Assembly (NCBI RefSeq): GCF_017874735.1
Contig: NZ_JAGGLV010000001.1
Coordinates: 434,001 to 498,000, forward strand
Direction of reading: 5' to 3'
DNA from: Paenibacillus silagei
GTDB taxonomy: Bacteria; Bacillota; Bacilli; Paenibacillales; Paenibacillaceae
DNA length: 64,000 bases
Each line of letters begins with the position of its first letter. Position 1 is the stretch's first letter. Below are positions 1 through 8,112 of the stretch, one piece after another. Below the pieces are notes generated by a model. That model did no database searches. It saw nothing but the letters and a program-made list of their open reading frames with translations, and had not been told where the DNA came from. The translations under genes and the position numbers were made by a program.

Positions 1-1910
1 CCCGTCAGTTCCACCAGCCTCTGGGTAATGCTGAGGCCAAGCCCGTTCTCGCGGTAGACCTTACTGGCGGCAGGACCGCTTGGATCATTGGCATCGAAGA
101 TCGTACGCAGACGCTCAGGCGCGATACCCTGGCCAGTGTCTGTTATGATGATGGCAACATACTCTTCTTTAACCTCAGCAGACAGTGTTATCACGCCTCT
201 GGGCGTATAATTCACTGCACTCGCGAGTAAATTATGCAGAATCTGAGCGAACCGCTGCTCATCCGTCTCCAGCAGCGGAAGCTGCTCCGGCAGACTCAGC
301 CGGAATTCCAGCTGGCTGTTGCCGTAGACCTGACGGGTGACCGCCATAATGGAGGAAGCTGCCATGCGGAGATCGACGGCCTGCCGGCGCAGGAAGAGCG
401 AGCCGTGATTCAGCTTCGCGAAGTCTGACATATCATGGATCAGGGCTGTAAGCCGCTTGCCCGTGGAGACAATCGTGAGCAGCTGATCCTGCTGGGCAGC
501 GCTGATGGAGCCGGCCGTCCCCTGAGCCAGCACCTTGGCCATGTTGACAATCCCCTGCAGCGGCCTCCGCAGCTCCTGCGAGGTATCGGAGATGAAGTCA
601 TCCTTCAAGCCGTCAAGCGACAAAAGACGGCGTGAGAGCTGTTCCACTTCGCGGAAGGAAGCTGCGTATTGCCGGGTCATAAGGATCGCCTGCACGAACC
701 CGAACAGGAGAATCTCGTAGGAGATGATGAAATAGCTGAAGGTCATGCCCATGAAGCTGACCAGATAATAGATAATGACCACGCTCAGGCTCTCGATACT
801 GACCATCATCAGGAACATATTCTTCGGATTTCGCCGGGTGCCCTGGACCATGGAGTAGAGTACGAAGCCCAGGCTTACCGAGCCCCAGGTCAGCAGCAGA
901 ATCTCCAGATAGCTGAACAGATAAGCCGGGACGAATACAGCAATCAGCAGCAGGAATGCCGTAACCAGCCTGGAGGCCTTAATCATCCCAATGGACATCG
1001 GGTAGTTCACTGAATTGGCGACATAGTGCAGCAGATAATAATAGACCAGTGTAGAGGACGCAAGCTGCAGCTTGAGTATGATCTCGTAAGGGAAGCCGGG
1101 CAGCGCCGCCAGGATAAGCTTTTCGCCATGTGTAAAAATGTAGACAAAGGCCGCTATGCAGAACAAGCCCAGATACAAAGTGACCCCCCGGCTCTCCCTT
1201 ACCTTGGAGAACATCAGCAGGAAGAGGGCTAGCACGAAGAATCCGATCAGGGCAGCCCCGTCTACAAACAGGGCAAATTCCCTGTGCTTCAAAATAGCAG
1301 CCTGATTACCGATCACAATCGGCTGAACGATCCCGCCTGAGGAGTAGCTGTAGTTAGCTGCCTGCACAATAATCTCCATGGTATCCCCGGTTACCGAGGC
1401 GAATCCCATAAAAGGCATGTTATTCTGTCTGCCCTCAGAGGCCGAGGCTGCCGGGGTTCCGCTGCTTCCAATCTCCTGCCCGTTCAGATAGACCTTGCCG
1501 GCACTGCGGATGTTGCTGGTGCGCAGGCCGTAGACCATGGCTTCCCCTTGGGTAATCTTCGCCTGGAGGCGGTATGTAGCATAGCCTTTGGCTCTGCGCC
1601 CGCCCTGTTCAGAGATATCGTCGTTCCACTTCCCCGGGACCTGAATCATCGTAGAGGCGGCGGGGACCTCCTTACCAGCGTTCACCGGATGGAAATCCTC
1701 AGGCGACAGCAGCACATCCCGGTACAGCTCCCACTCTCCATCCAGCTTCATAATCCCGTCGTGGCGGGCGTCCCAGGAGCGAAGGTCAATCACACCCTGC
1801 ACCGCCTGCGGCCTGTCTCCCTTAATCTGATGTGTCTGGAGGACCGAGAGCAGCGGAACGATCAACACCAGCACCAGACTGCCGAGAATGCTCAGCCAAT
1901 ACTTTCTCAT
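1..1910 (-). CDS. 7TMR-DISM sensor histidine-kinase homologue with degenerate kinase core (3' end outside window)
   Basis: The C-terminus is cut by the window edge; about 636 codons are visible. In order: an N-terminal membrane segment (about residues 5-22), an extracellular jelly-roll-like region typical of 7TMR-DISM proteins (about 35-190), a block of seven hydrophobic segments (about 200-405), a short linker, a HisKA-like region and an HATPase region. The H-box reads SDTSQELRRPL, so the phospho-acceptor His is Gln445. The N-box reads NLLASAVNYT, so the Mg-binding Asn is Ser564. The ATP-lid motifs DTGQGI and NGLGLSI are kept. The frame is continuous, so this is not a frameshift. The protein is probably a membrane receptor whose kinase domain is inactive or acts as a scaffold; a C-terminal receiver domain may lie beyond position 1. 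The start is the ATG at 1910, with AAGGGA upstream and GAGGA directly before it. Recognition of the family is firm; loss of activity is inferred. Confidence 0.85.
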   Translation of the reverse strand, partial: MRKYWLSILGSLVLVLIVPLLSVLQTHQIKGDRPQAVQGVIDLRSWDARHDGIMKLDGEWELYRDVLLSPEDFHPVNAGKEVPAASTMIQVPGKWNDDISEQGGRRAKGYATYRLQAKITQGEAMVYGLRTSNIRSAGKVYLNGQEIGSSGTPAASASEGRQNNMPFMGFASVTGDTMEIIVQAANYSYSSGGIVQPIVIGNQAAILKHREFALFVDGAALIGFFVLALFLLMFSKVRESRGVTLYLGLFCIAAFVYIFTHGEKLILAALPGFPYEIILKLQLASSTLVYYYLLHYVANSVNYPMSIGMIKASRLVTAFLLLIAVFVPAYLFSYLEILLLTWGSVSLGFVLYSMVQGTRRNPKNMFLMMVSIESLSVVIIYYLVSFMGMTFSYFIISYEILLFGFVQAILMTRQYAASFREVEQLSRRLLSLDGLKDDFISDTSQELRRPLQGIVNMAKVLAQGTAGSISAAQQDQLLTIVSTGKRLTALIHDMSDFAKLNHGSLFLRRQAVDLRMAASSIMAVTRQVYGNSQLEFRLSLPEQLPLLETDEQRFAQILHNLLASAVNYTPRGVITLSAEVKEEYVAIIITDTGQGIAPERLRTIFDANDPSGPAASKVYRENGLGLSITQRLVELT

Positions 1911-1938
1911 GTCCTCTGCCAGTCCCTTCTAGTTGTCA

Positions 1939-1955
1939 TTGTATAAATTATACAA
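1939..1955. promoter_or_regulatory. Perfect 17-bp palindrome, candidate operator
   Basis: TTGTATAAATTATACAA is a perfect palindrome (8+1+8) lying 29 bp upstream of the ATG of the 7TMR-DISM gene and just past the pbuX terminator. Its position fits an operator or a -10 region for that gene. No cognate regulator can be assigned. Confidence 0.45.
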
Positions 1956-1976
1956 CAGGCTCCGTTCATCTGAAGC

Positions 1977-2013
1977 AAAAAAAAGCCGAGTTCCATTTAT
2001 TTCGGAATCGGCT
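1977..2013 (-). terminator. Rho-independent terminator of xpt-pbuX
   Basis: Read on the minus strand, the arms AGCCGATTCC and GGAACTCGGCT pair with one bulge and are followed by eight T. It lies 35 bp after the pbuX stop codon. Confidence 0.85.
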
Positions 2014-2047
2014 GTTCATCTTATTAGAGCTACGCGGATGGAATATT

Positions 2048-3346
2048 TTACTTTGTTTCCGGAGCGGCTGCGGCAGGAACCGCACTCTCCTGGGTCTTCG
2101 ACAAGAAGATATTTAGAATGATCGCTGTCAGCGACCCGGACACGATTCCGTTCTGCAGCAGCATCCGAGCGAATTCCGGCAGCTGGTCGAACATGGACGG
2201 AAGCACTGCAGAGCCGAGGCCCACCGCGATGCTGCAGGCAGCGATCAGCAGATTGCCGTCCTTGCGCAGATCCACATCGGACAGAATCGACATGCCGGAA
2301 GCAGCGACCGAGCCGAACATGACAATCATCGCCCCGCCCAGCACCGCATTCGGCACCACTGTAGTCAGTGCCGCCAGCTTAGGCAGCAGCCCGAGTACGA
2401 CCATAATTCCGCCTGCTGCAAAAATAACATTCCGCGTCTTCACCCGCGTCAGCGACAGCAAGCCGACATTCTGGGAGAATGCGGTGTACGGGAAGGCATT
2501 GAACAGGCCGCCCAGCATGATGGCCAGTCCCTCGGAACGCAGGCCGTTCACGATCTGCTTCTGCTCCACCTGCTGGTCCGTCGCCTTACCAACGGCAAAG
2601 TAGACCCCGGTCGATTCGACCATAGACACGATATTCACGATAATCATTGTGAAGATTGCGGTGATGCTGAACTGCGGCCAGCCGAAGTAGAACGGCTGTG
2701 CAACGCTGACCCAGGAGGCTGTAGTCACGGTAGAGAAATGCACGATGCCCATGGCGTAGCCGATTACTGTACCCACTACAAGTCCTACCAGCACCGATAC
2801 GGAACGCAGAAACCCTGTAGTCAGCCGGTTCACGGCCAGAATAACGAGCAGAGTAATCAGAGCCAGCAGCAGATTGCGGGGCTGCCCGAAGTCGGCGCTT
2901 CCCTGGCCGCCGGCCACATTATTCATCGCAACAGGAATCAGCGACAGCCCGATAATTGTGACTACCGAGCCGGTGACCACAGTCGGGAAGAACTTCAGCA
3001 GCTTCCCGTACACCGGGGCTGCCAGCACCACGAACAATCCGGAGATAATGATCGCGCCGTAAGCTGTCGCCAGATTGGAGCCTGAAGCGATGGCGATAAT
3101 CGGGCTGACCGCCGTGAAGGTACAGCCGAGCACCACCGGCAGCCCGCTCCCGAAATATTTGCTGCCCATAATCTGCAGCAGGGTCGCCAGCCCGCAGGTG
3201 AACAGATCCGCTGCTATCAGATACGCCATTTGCGTACCGTTCAAATTAAGTGCTCCCCCGACAACCAGCGGTACAATGACCGCTCCGGCATACATCGCCA
3301 GTACATGCTGAAGCCCTAGGGCCAGTATCTTCTGTTTGCTTAACAT
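2048..3346 (-). CDS. pbuX: Xanthine permease (NCS2 family)
   Basis: 432-residue integral membrane protein of the nucleobase:cation symporter-2 family, importing xanthine for salvage. It shows the alternating hydrophobic segments of a 12-14 helix carrier, the N-terminal QHVLAMYAGAVIVP segment, and the NCS2 signature around NAFPYTAFSQNVGLLSLT near residue 290. Length matches PbuX. It is the second gene of a unit with xpt: its start overlaps the xpt stop by 7 bp, so translation is probably coupled. The unit is controlled by the tandem riboswitch upstream and ends at the terminator at 1977-2013. The C-terminal tail is Ala/Pro-rich and probably disordered. Uracil and urate carriers are relatives, but pairing with xpt behind a guanine riboswitch favours xanthine. 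Confidence 0.93.
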   Translation of the reverse strand: MLSKQKILALGLQHVLAMYAGAVIVPLVVGGALNLNGTQMAYLIAADLFTCGLATLLQIMGSKYFGSGLPVVLGCTFTAVSPIIAIASGSNLATAYGAIIISGLFVVLAAPVYGKLLKFFPTVVTGSVVTIIGLSLIPVAMNNVAGGQGSADFGQPRNLLLALITLLVILAVNRLTTGFLRSVSVLVGLVVGTVIGYAMGIVHFSTVTTASWVSVAQPFYFGWPQFSITAIFTMIIVNIVSMVESTGVYFAVGKATDQQVEQKQIVNGLRSEGLAIMLGGLFNAFPYTAFSQNVGLLSLTRVKTRNVIFAAGGIMVVLGLLPKLAALTTVVPNAVLGGAMIVMFGSVAASGMSILSDVDLRKDGNLLIAACSIAVGLGSAVLPSMFDQLPEFARMLLQNGIVSGSLTAIILNIFLSKTQESAVPAAAAPETK

Positions 3347-3945
3347 CCTGCACGCTCCTTGATTAATCCTTCATTATCTATGAAATGAATCTCACCCGGC
3401 GACATGGAAGCAATCCGTGCCAGGGAATACACCGGAACTCCGCGCTGCTCCAGCAGACCGCGTCCCTCCTGGAAGCTCTTCTCAATGACACAGCCGACCC
3501 CGGCCAGCTGCGCCCCGGACTCTGCTACGATATCGCATAGCCCTACAAGCGCCGCGCCGGTAGCCAGGAAATCGTCAACGATCAATACGGTATCGTCCGG
3601 CCCGAGATATTTCTGTGAGATGCTGATCTGGTAGTCCTCTTGACGGGTGAAGGAGTGAACCGGTGCCGAATACACCGCTTCGGACAAGGTGACTGCCTTC
3701 TTCTTCTTGGCATAGATGAACGGCACGCCCAGCGCAATTCCCGCCGCCATGGCGAACTGGATGCCGCTGGCCTCCACAGTCAGCACCTTGGTGATCTGCC
3801 GGTCCCCGAAGACCGCTGCAAATTCCTTCCCGATCGCAAGCGCAAGCGCCGTGTCTACCTGATGGTTCAGAAATGAGTCCACTTTCAGTACAGTCTCCGA
3901 TAGAATTAAGCCCTCTTGTCTAATGCGTTCTTCCAATACTTTCAT
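3340..3945 (-). CDS. xpt: Xanthine phosphoribosyltransferase
   Basis: 201-residue cytosolic purine-salvage enzyme that converts xanthine and PRPP to XMP and pyrophosphate. The PRPP-binding loop is visible as VLIVDDFLATGAA around residues 120-132. The N-terminus (MKVLEERIRQEGLILSETVLKVDSFLNHQ) has the wording typical of Firmicute Xpt, and length matches the family. The start is the ATG at 3945, preceded by a strong AAGGAGG with rather long spacing of 13 nt. The gene leads the xpt-pbuX unit. Expression should be cut by guanine acting on the riboswitch and terminator between 3985 and 4214; the second aptamer there suggests that PRPP, a substrate of this enzyme, also feeds into the decision. Confidence 0.95.
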   Translation of the reverse strand: MKVLEERIRQEGLILSETVLKVDSFLNHQVDTALALAIGKEFAAVFGDRQITKVLTVEASGIQFAMAAGIALGVPFIYAKKKKAVTLSEAVYSAPVHSFTRQEDYQISISQKYLGPDDTVLIVDDFLATGAALVGLCDIVAESGAQLAGVGCVIEKSFQEGRGLLEQRGVPVYSLARIASMSPGEIHFIDNEGLIKERAGC

Positions 3946-3984
3946 TACAGCGGATCTTCCTCCTTAGAAATAAAAAAGACAGAT

Positions 3985-4036
3985 AAAATAAAAAGGACAG
4001 ATTCCCTGAGTGTTTCTCTCAAGTGAATCTGTCCTT
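3985..4036 (-). terminator. Riboswitch-controlled intrinsic terminator upstream of xpt
   Basis: On the minus strand the 12-nt arms AAGGACAGATTC (4025-4036) and GAATCTGTCCTT (3993-4004) pair perfectly and are followed by TTTTTATTTT. The 5' arm overlaps the 3' edge of the second aptamer, so aptamer folding and termination should be mutually exclusive. Confidence 0.9.
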
Positions 4037-4139
4037 CTGGGTTTTTGTCCCTTGGTGGTGTAACACATATACGTGTCCGCATCGCTTGGACCAGACTTTC
4101 CCTTGCCGCAGCACAAGAAACGGAACCCTAGATGCGCTA
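4033..4139 (-). promoter_or_regulatory. ykkC-class aptamer, probably PRPP riboswitch (subtype 2b)
   Basis: Minus-strand RNA between the guanine aptamer and the terminator contains the ykkC-family landmarks in order: CTAGGGTTCCG (4121-4131), GTCTGGTCC (about 4087-4095), then CACCAAGGGACAAAAACCC ending near 4037. ykkC RNAs divide into guanidine-I, ppGpp and PRPP types. The purine-salvage context and the tandem guanine aptamer match the described guanine-PRPP tandems, in which PRPP favours expression and guanine represses it. The PRPP assignment rests on context; I could not check subtype-specific nucleotides reliably. Confidence 0.8.
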
Positions 4140-4143
4140 TTTC

Positions 4144-4214
4144 ACTCATAGTCGGATAATTACAGTGGCTATCCGGTAGAAACTTATGGGCCATATTCCC
4201 AAGATTATATGAGT
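4144..4214 (-). promoter_or_regulatory. Guanine-class purine riboswitch aptamer
   Basis: The minus strand holds the purine-aptamer core: P1 arms ACTCATATAA (4205-4214) and GACTATGAGT (4144-4153), the joining segment GATATGGC-like GAATATGGC, AGTTTCTACC, and CCG-TAA-type loop 3. The specificity nucleotide in GACTATG is C (equivalent to C74), which indicates guanine or hypoxanthine, not adenine. Only about 5 nt separate it from the ykkC-type aptamer, so the two form a compact tandem. Confidence 0.95.
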
Positions 4215-4477
4215 TATATGAAATCTGTTATAAGAAATCTAATATGAAGCATGTCTGTTATCTTACACGCTCTACCCGCTGCTTACAAGCAAAATTTTAA
4301 GTAAATTGCGGTGATTTCGAAGTTTTCATGAAACCTCCTGCAAAAGCGGGCCCGCCTCCGGGAAGCCTTGTAAATTTTAGGTTTAAGGTGTTTTCTTCAT
4401 GTCTTCTATATCACTGAAGCTCCATAAAAGCTATAATTATATAGCTAAACATTCTAACTGAACAAAGGCGGCGAACA
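4215..4477. other. Intergenic region between divergent xpt leader and hybrid kinase gene
   Basis: Apart from the xpt promoter I see no gene. A short GC-rich palindrome GCGGGCCCGC sits near 4347. No clear promoter for the plus-strand kinase gene stands out, though AAAGGCGG precedes its ATG. Confidence 0.5.
4260..4288 (-). promoter_or_regulatory. Probable sigma-A promoter of xpt-pbuX
   Basis: On the minus strand TTGTAA (4283-4288), a 17-bp spacer and TAAGAT (4260-4265) lie about 45 bp upstream of the guanine aptamer. Position fits; the hexamers are only moderate matches. Confidence 0.5.
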
Positions 4478-7400
4478 ATGAGAATAAAACAACAGGTTTG
4501 GTTAGCAACTTCAGCTACTATACTGCTGTTAGGCAGTATGATTACTATATCTTTCCTCTTTATGGAGGGCGGCTCGCGCCTGCTTGCAGCAGGATTAGGC
4601 GCAGGCGGCATTCTGGTTAGCATTAGCCTTCTTTACAGTATTCAGCGGAATATAGATCGCGGTCTAGGCCGGATCACGGAGATCTCAGAGGATATCGCAG
4701 CAGGCATTTTCAACCCTGATGCTGCGGCTGCTGTTCAGACGGATGAATTCGGGCAGCTGGCCGCTTCCTTTTTCGGGCTGGCGGCTGACCTTCACCATAG
4801 AACCGCCGATGAGCGCGAACTGCGGCTTAGAGCCGAAGAACAGGCCTGGATTAATACGCAGGTGTCTGAGATGGCACTGCTGCTTCAAGGCTCTGTCCAG
4901 CTGAGGACGGCCTCGCGTGTGTTCATCGGCAGGCTGGCTACCGCTGTCGGCGGAAGCTACGGGGCGGTCTATCTGAAGCAGGGCGGCCAGCTGAACTTCG
5001 CAGCCGGCTATGCCTTCGATGATTCCGCCGGACAACAGGAGTCCATACCGCTGGGCAGCGGCCTGGTCGGACAATGCGCACTCGATGGGCAGATGATTGT
5101 TCTGCAGGATCTTCCAGAGCATTATATCAAGGTCCGTTCCGGTCTGGGGGAGGCTGCGCCTGCCTCACTGATTATAGTTCCTATTAAGCATGAGCAGGAA
5201 ATTGTTGCTGTCATGGAGCTGGCGGCACTACGCCCCTTCAGCTCCAAGGAGATGCAGCTGATTGAACGCACCGCACAGAATATGGGCGTGCTGATTAATA
5301 CACTGGCGGATGTCGCCCGGATCGAAGATCTGCTGAGTGAGACTCAGCTGCAGAAGGAAGAACTGGAAGCCCAGACGGAAGAACTGACCGCCCAGACCCA
5401 GGAGCTGGAAGCTCAGACCGAAGAGCTGATGGCCCAGACAGAGGAGCTGCGCCTGCAGACCGACCAGTTACAGGACCAGAAGACTGAACTGGAGGCGCAG
5501 TCCGAGAGCCTGCTGACCTCCAATGAACAGCTTCAGACACAAATGAAGCTCACAGAGGCCCAGAAGGACGAGATTGAAGCCCAGACGGAGGAACTGCGGC
5601 AGCAGACGGAAGAGCTGCATGCCTCCAACCTGGAATTGCAGAATCAGATGGAGATCTCCCGCCGGCAAACCCTGGAGATCAAGGCACAGGCCGACGAGAT
5701 CTCTGCGGCAAACCGCGATATGCAGAAGCAGCTTCAAATCACCGAAATGCAAAAATCCGAGATCGCAGATCAGGCCGAGGAGCTGCAAGCCCAGACGAGT
5801 GAATTGCTGGAGCAGAAGGAGCAGCTTCAGGCCCAGACAGAAGAGCTTCAGTCTCAGACGGAGGAGCTTCAGTCTCAGACAGAGGAGCTTCAGGCCCAGA
5901 CAGATACATTGCAAACTCAGGCCGATGAACTGCTGATCCAGAAGGAGGAGCTGGCTGCCTCCCATGATCAGCTGCTGCTTCAAGTCGAGCTTACTGAGAA
6001 GCAGAAGGAGGAGATCCAGGCACAGGCGCAGGAGATCTTCATGGCCGCGCAGTACAAATCGGAATTCCTGGCCAATGTCTCCCATGAGCTGCGCACCCCG
6101 CTGAACAGCCTGCTGATCCTCTCGCAGATTCTTGCCGAGAACAAGGACGGCAATCTGGAAGCGAAGCAGCTGGAATACGTTCATACGATTTTCTCGGCAG
6201 GCAAGGATCTCCTGCAGCTGATCGATGAGATTCTTGATCTGGCGAAGCTTGAGGTCGGCAAAATGACTCCGGTCATCGAGCCGGTCTCCCCGCTGGATCT
6301 CAGCAATCATATCCACCGCCATTTCGAACAGCAGGCCAAGAAGAAGAACCTGCGGTTCGATGTCCATGCCGACAACCGGCTGCCGGATTATCTGATGACC
6401 GACGGTCACAGATTGCAGCAGGTCTTGAATAATCTGTTATCCAACGCCATCAAATTCACACCGGAGCAAGGCTCCGTCTCCCTGTCGATCCGCACCAGCG
6501 GCGAAGAGGCCATCTTCGCCGTCAGTGATACCGGTATCGGCATTGCCGCTTCCAAGCTGGAGAGCATCTTCGAAGCGTTCCAGCAGGCAGACGGCACCAC
6601 CAGCCGCAAATACGGCGGCACCGGTCTGGGCCTCACGATCTGCCGGGAGCTGGCAACCCTCCTCGGAGGAAGAATTGAGGTGGATTCCGTGGAGGGCAAG
6701 GGCAGCACCTTCTCCCTGATTATTCCCGCTGTAGAACCGGGTGAGGATGCCCAGACCCTTGCTGCCGCAGCCTATTCAGCAGCAGCCTCTCCGGAGATTC
6801 CGCCTTCCGAGCCTATCCGCCGCGAGAATCCGGCCTTCCGCGAGTCCTTCGTGCCCGACATTTCTATCTCCAATCCGAAGCTGCTGCAATATGCGGAAAT
6901 GGATGATGACCGCAGCAATTTGCTAAGCGGGGATATTACCCTGCTGATTATCGAGGAGGACGCCGAATTCGCCGCCCGGCTGCTGGAGCTGGCGCGCAGC
7001 CGGGGCTTCAAGGCCATCGTCGCCTTCCAGGGCGATCAGGGGCTTGCCCTGGCCCATGCCTACAAGCCTGATGCGATCCTGCTGGATCTGCATCTTCCCG
7101 TTCTGGACGGCTGGTCCATTATCAGCCGCCTGAAGAGCCGGCCGGAGCTGCGGCATATCCCTGTGCACGTCATCTCGACAGCCGAGGAGAACCAGCAGAG
7201 CTTGTCGATGGGCGCCTTATCCTTCTGGAAGAAGCCGAATGATTATGCAGAGCTGGAAGCAGCCTTTCTCCAGATTGAGACTTATATCCGCCGTCCGGTG
7301 AAGAGTCTGCTGATTGTCGAAGACAACAAGGTTCTGCGCGGCAGTCTTGTCGAATTCATCGCCCATCCCGATGTGAACATTATTGCAGTGGGCACCGGAA

Positions 7401-8104
7401 GAGAAGCGATGGAGCATCTGGCCAGCCATCATTTTGACTGTATGGTGCTGGACCTGGGTCTCTCGGATATTTCCGGCTTCGACCTGCTGGAGCAGGTCAA
7501 GACCAACCGCAAGCTGCAGACCCTGCCGGTGATTATTTATACAGGCAAGGATCTCAGCAAGACCGATGAGCAGCGCCTTAAGCACTACGCCGAGAGTATT
7601 GTGATCAAGAACGTGCGTTCAATGGAACGTCTCTATGACGATACGGCCCTCTACCTCCACCGCAAGCATGCAGACCTGCCTTTGGATAAGCAGCGCCTAA
7701 TCGAGAACCTGCATAATCCGGAGTCCGCTTTTGCCGGGAAAAGCATTCTGCTTGTGGATGATGATATGCGTAACATTTTTGCGTTATCCAGTGTGCTGGA
7801 AGGTTATAATATGGAGATCAGCTTTGCCCAGAATGGCAGAGAAGCCCTGGAGCATCTGGAGACCCACCCGGGCGTAGAGCTGATATTCATGGATATTATG
7901 ATGCCGGAGATGGATGGTTACGAGACGATGAAGCATATCCGGCTAAATCCAGACTATGATCAGATCGTCATTATTGCGCTGACCGCCCGCGCCTTGGAGG
8001 AAGACCGGGTCAAATGCCTCGAAGCTGGGGCGAGCGATTATATATCCAAACCGATTAATACCACACAGCTGGTGAGAGTGCTGAAATTATGGTTGATTCA
8101 ATAG
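4478..8104 (+). CDS. Large hybrid sensor histidine kinase: TM-HAMP-GAF-coiled coil-HisKA-HATPase-REC-REC-REC
   Basis: 1208 residues. Two membrane helices (about 9-31 and 36-54) with almost no extracellular loop, then a HAMP domain (about 55-110) and a GAF domain (about 135-280). A very long Gln/Glu-rich coiled coil (about 285-530) is built from heptads such as EAQTEEL, LTAQTQE and LQSQTEE. HisKA follows with VSHELRTPL and phospho-acceptor His536, then HATPase with NAIKFT, DTGIGI and GTGLGL. Three receiver domains carry phospho-acceptors Asp870, Asp992 and Asp1139; the first has IIEEDAE and the third VDDDMRN as acidic pockets. No DNA-binding domain is present, so output is by phosphotransfer or protein contact. 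With two short helices and a GAF domain it probably senses an internal signal. It is followed 8 nt later by a second hybrid kinase with a leading receiver, a likely partner. Codon repetition in the coiled coil makes the DNA locally repetitive. Confidence 0.93.
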   Translation: MRIKQQVWLATSATILLLGSMITISFLFMEGGSRLLAAGLGAGGILVSISLLYSIQRNIDRGLGRITEISEDIAAGIFNPDAAAAVQTDEFGQLAASFFGLAADLHHRTADERELRLRAEEQAWINTQVSEMALLLQGSVQLRTASRVFIGRLATAVGGSYGAVYLKQGGQLNFAAGYAFDDSAGQQESIPLGSGLVGQCALDGQMIVLQDLPEHYIKVRSGLGEAAPASLIIVPIKHEQEIVAVMELAALRPFSSKEMQLIERTAQNMGVLINTLADVARIEDLLSETQLQKEELEAQTEELTAQTQELEAQTEELMAQTEELRLQTDQLQDQKTELEAQSESLLTSNEQLQTQMKLTEAQKDEIEAQTEELRQQTEELHASNLELQNQMEISRRQTLEIKAQADEISAANRDMQKQLQITEMQKSEIADQAEELQAQTSELLEQKEQLQAQTEELQSQTEELQSQTEELQAQTDTLQTQADELLIQKEELAASHDQLLLQVELTEKQKEEIQAQAQEIFMAAQYKSEFLANVSHELRTPLNSLLILSQILAENKDGNLEAKQLEYVHTIFSAGKDLLQLIDEILDLAKLEVGKMTPVIEPVSPLDLSNHIHRHFEQQAKKKNLRFDVHADNRLPDYLMTDGHRLQQVLNNLLSNAIKFTPEQGSVSLSIRTSGEEAIFAVSDTGIGIAASKLESIFEAFQQADGTTSRKYGGTGLGLTICRELATLLGGRIEVDSVEGKGSTFSLIIPAVEPGEDAQTLAAAAYSAAASPEIPPSEPIRRENPAFRESFVPDISISNPKLLQYAEMDDDRSNLLSGDITLLIIEEDAEFAARLLELARSRGFKAIVAFQGDQGLALAHAYKPDAILLDLHLPVLDGWSIISRLKSRPELRHIPVHVISTAEENQQSLSMGALSFWKKPNDYAELEAAFLQIETYIRRPVKSLLIVEDNKVLRGSLVEFIAHPDVNIIAVGTGREAMEHLASHHFDCMVLDLGLSDISGFDLLEQVKTNRKLQTLPVIIYTGKDLSKTDEQRLKHYAESIVIKNVRSMERLYDDTALYLHRKHADLPLDKQRLIENLHNPESAFAGKSILLVDDDMRNIFALSSVLEGYNMEISFAQNGREALEHLETHPGVELIFMDIMMPEMDGYETMKHIRLNPDYDQIVIIALTARALEEDRVKCLEAGASDYISKPINTTQLVRVLKLWLIQ

Positions 8105-8112
8105 GAGGCAGC

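Noticed and set aside
4033..4139. Guanidine-I or ppGpp identity for the ykkC-type aptamer
   Set aside because: Guanidine-I controls guanidine export genes and ppGpp aptamers mostly amino-acid genes; the tandem guanine aptamer and xpt-pbuX context point to PRPP. Left open until a model search is run.
3964..4194. 76-codon frame upstream of xpt
   Set aside because: It runs exactly through the tandem riboswitch and terminator, and its sequence is explained by RNA conservation.
5468..6409. 313-codon Leu-rich frame antisense to the hybrid kinase
   Set aside because: The Leu-rich peptide is the reverse reading of the Gln/Glu coiled-coil codons (CAG/GAG give CTG/CTC). The plus-strand kinase has complete domain motifs.
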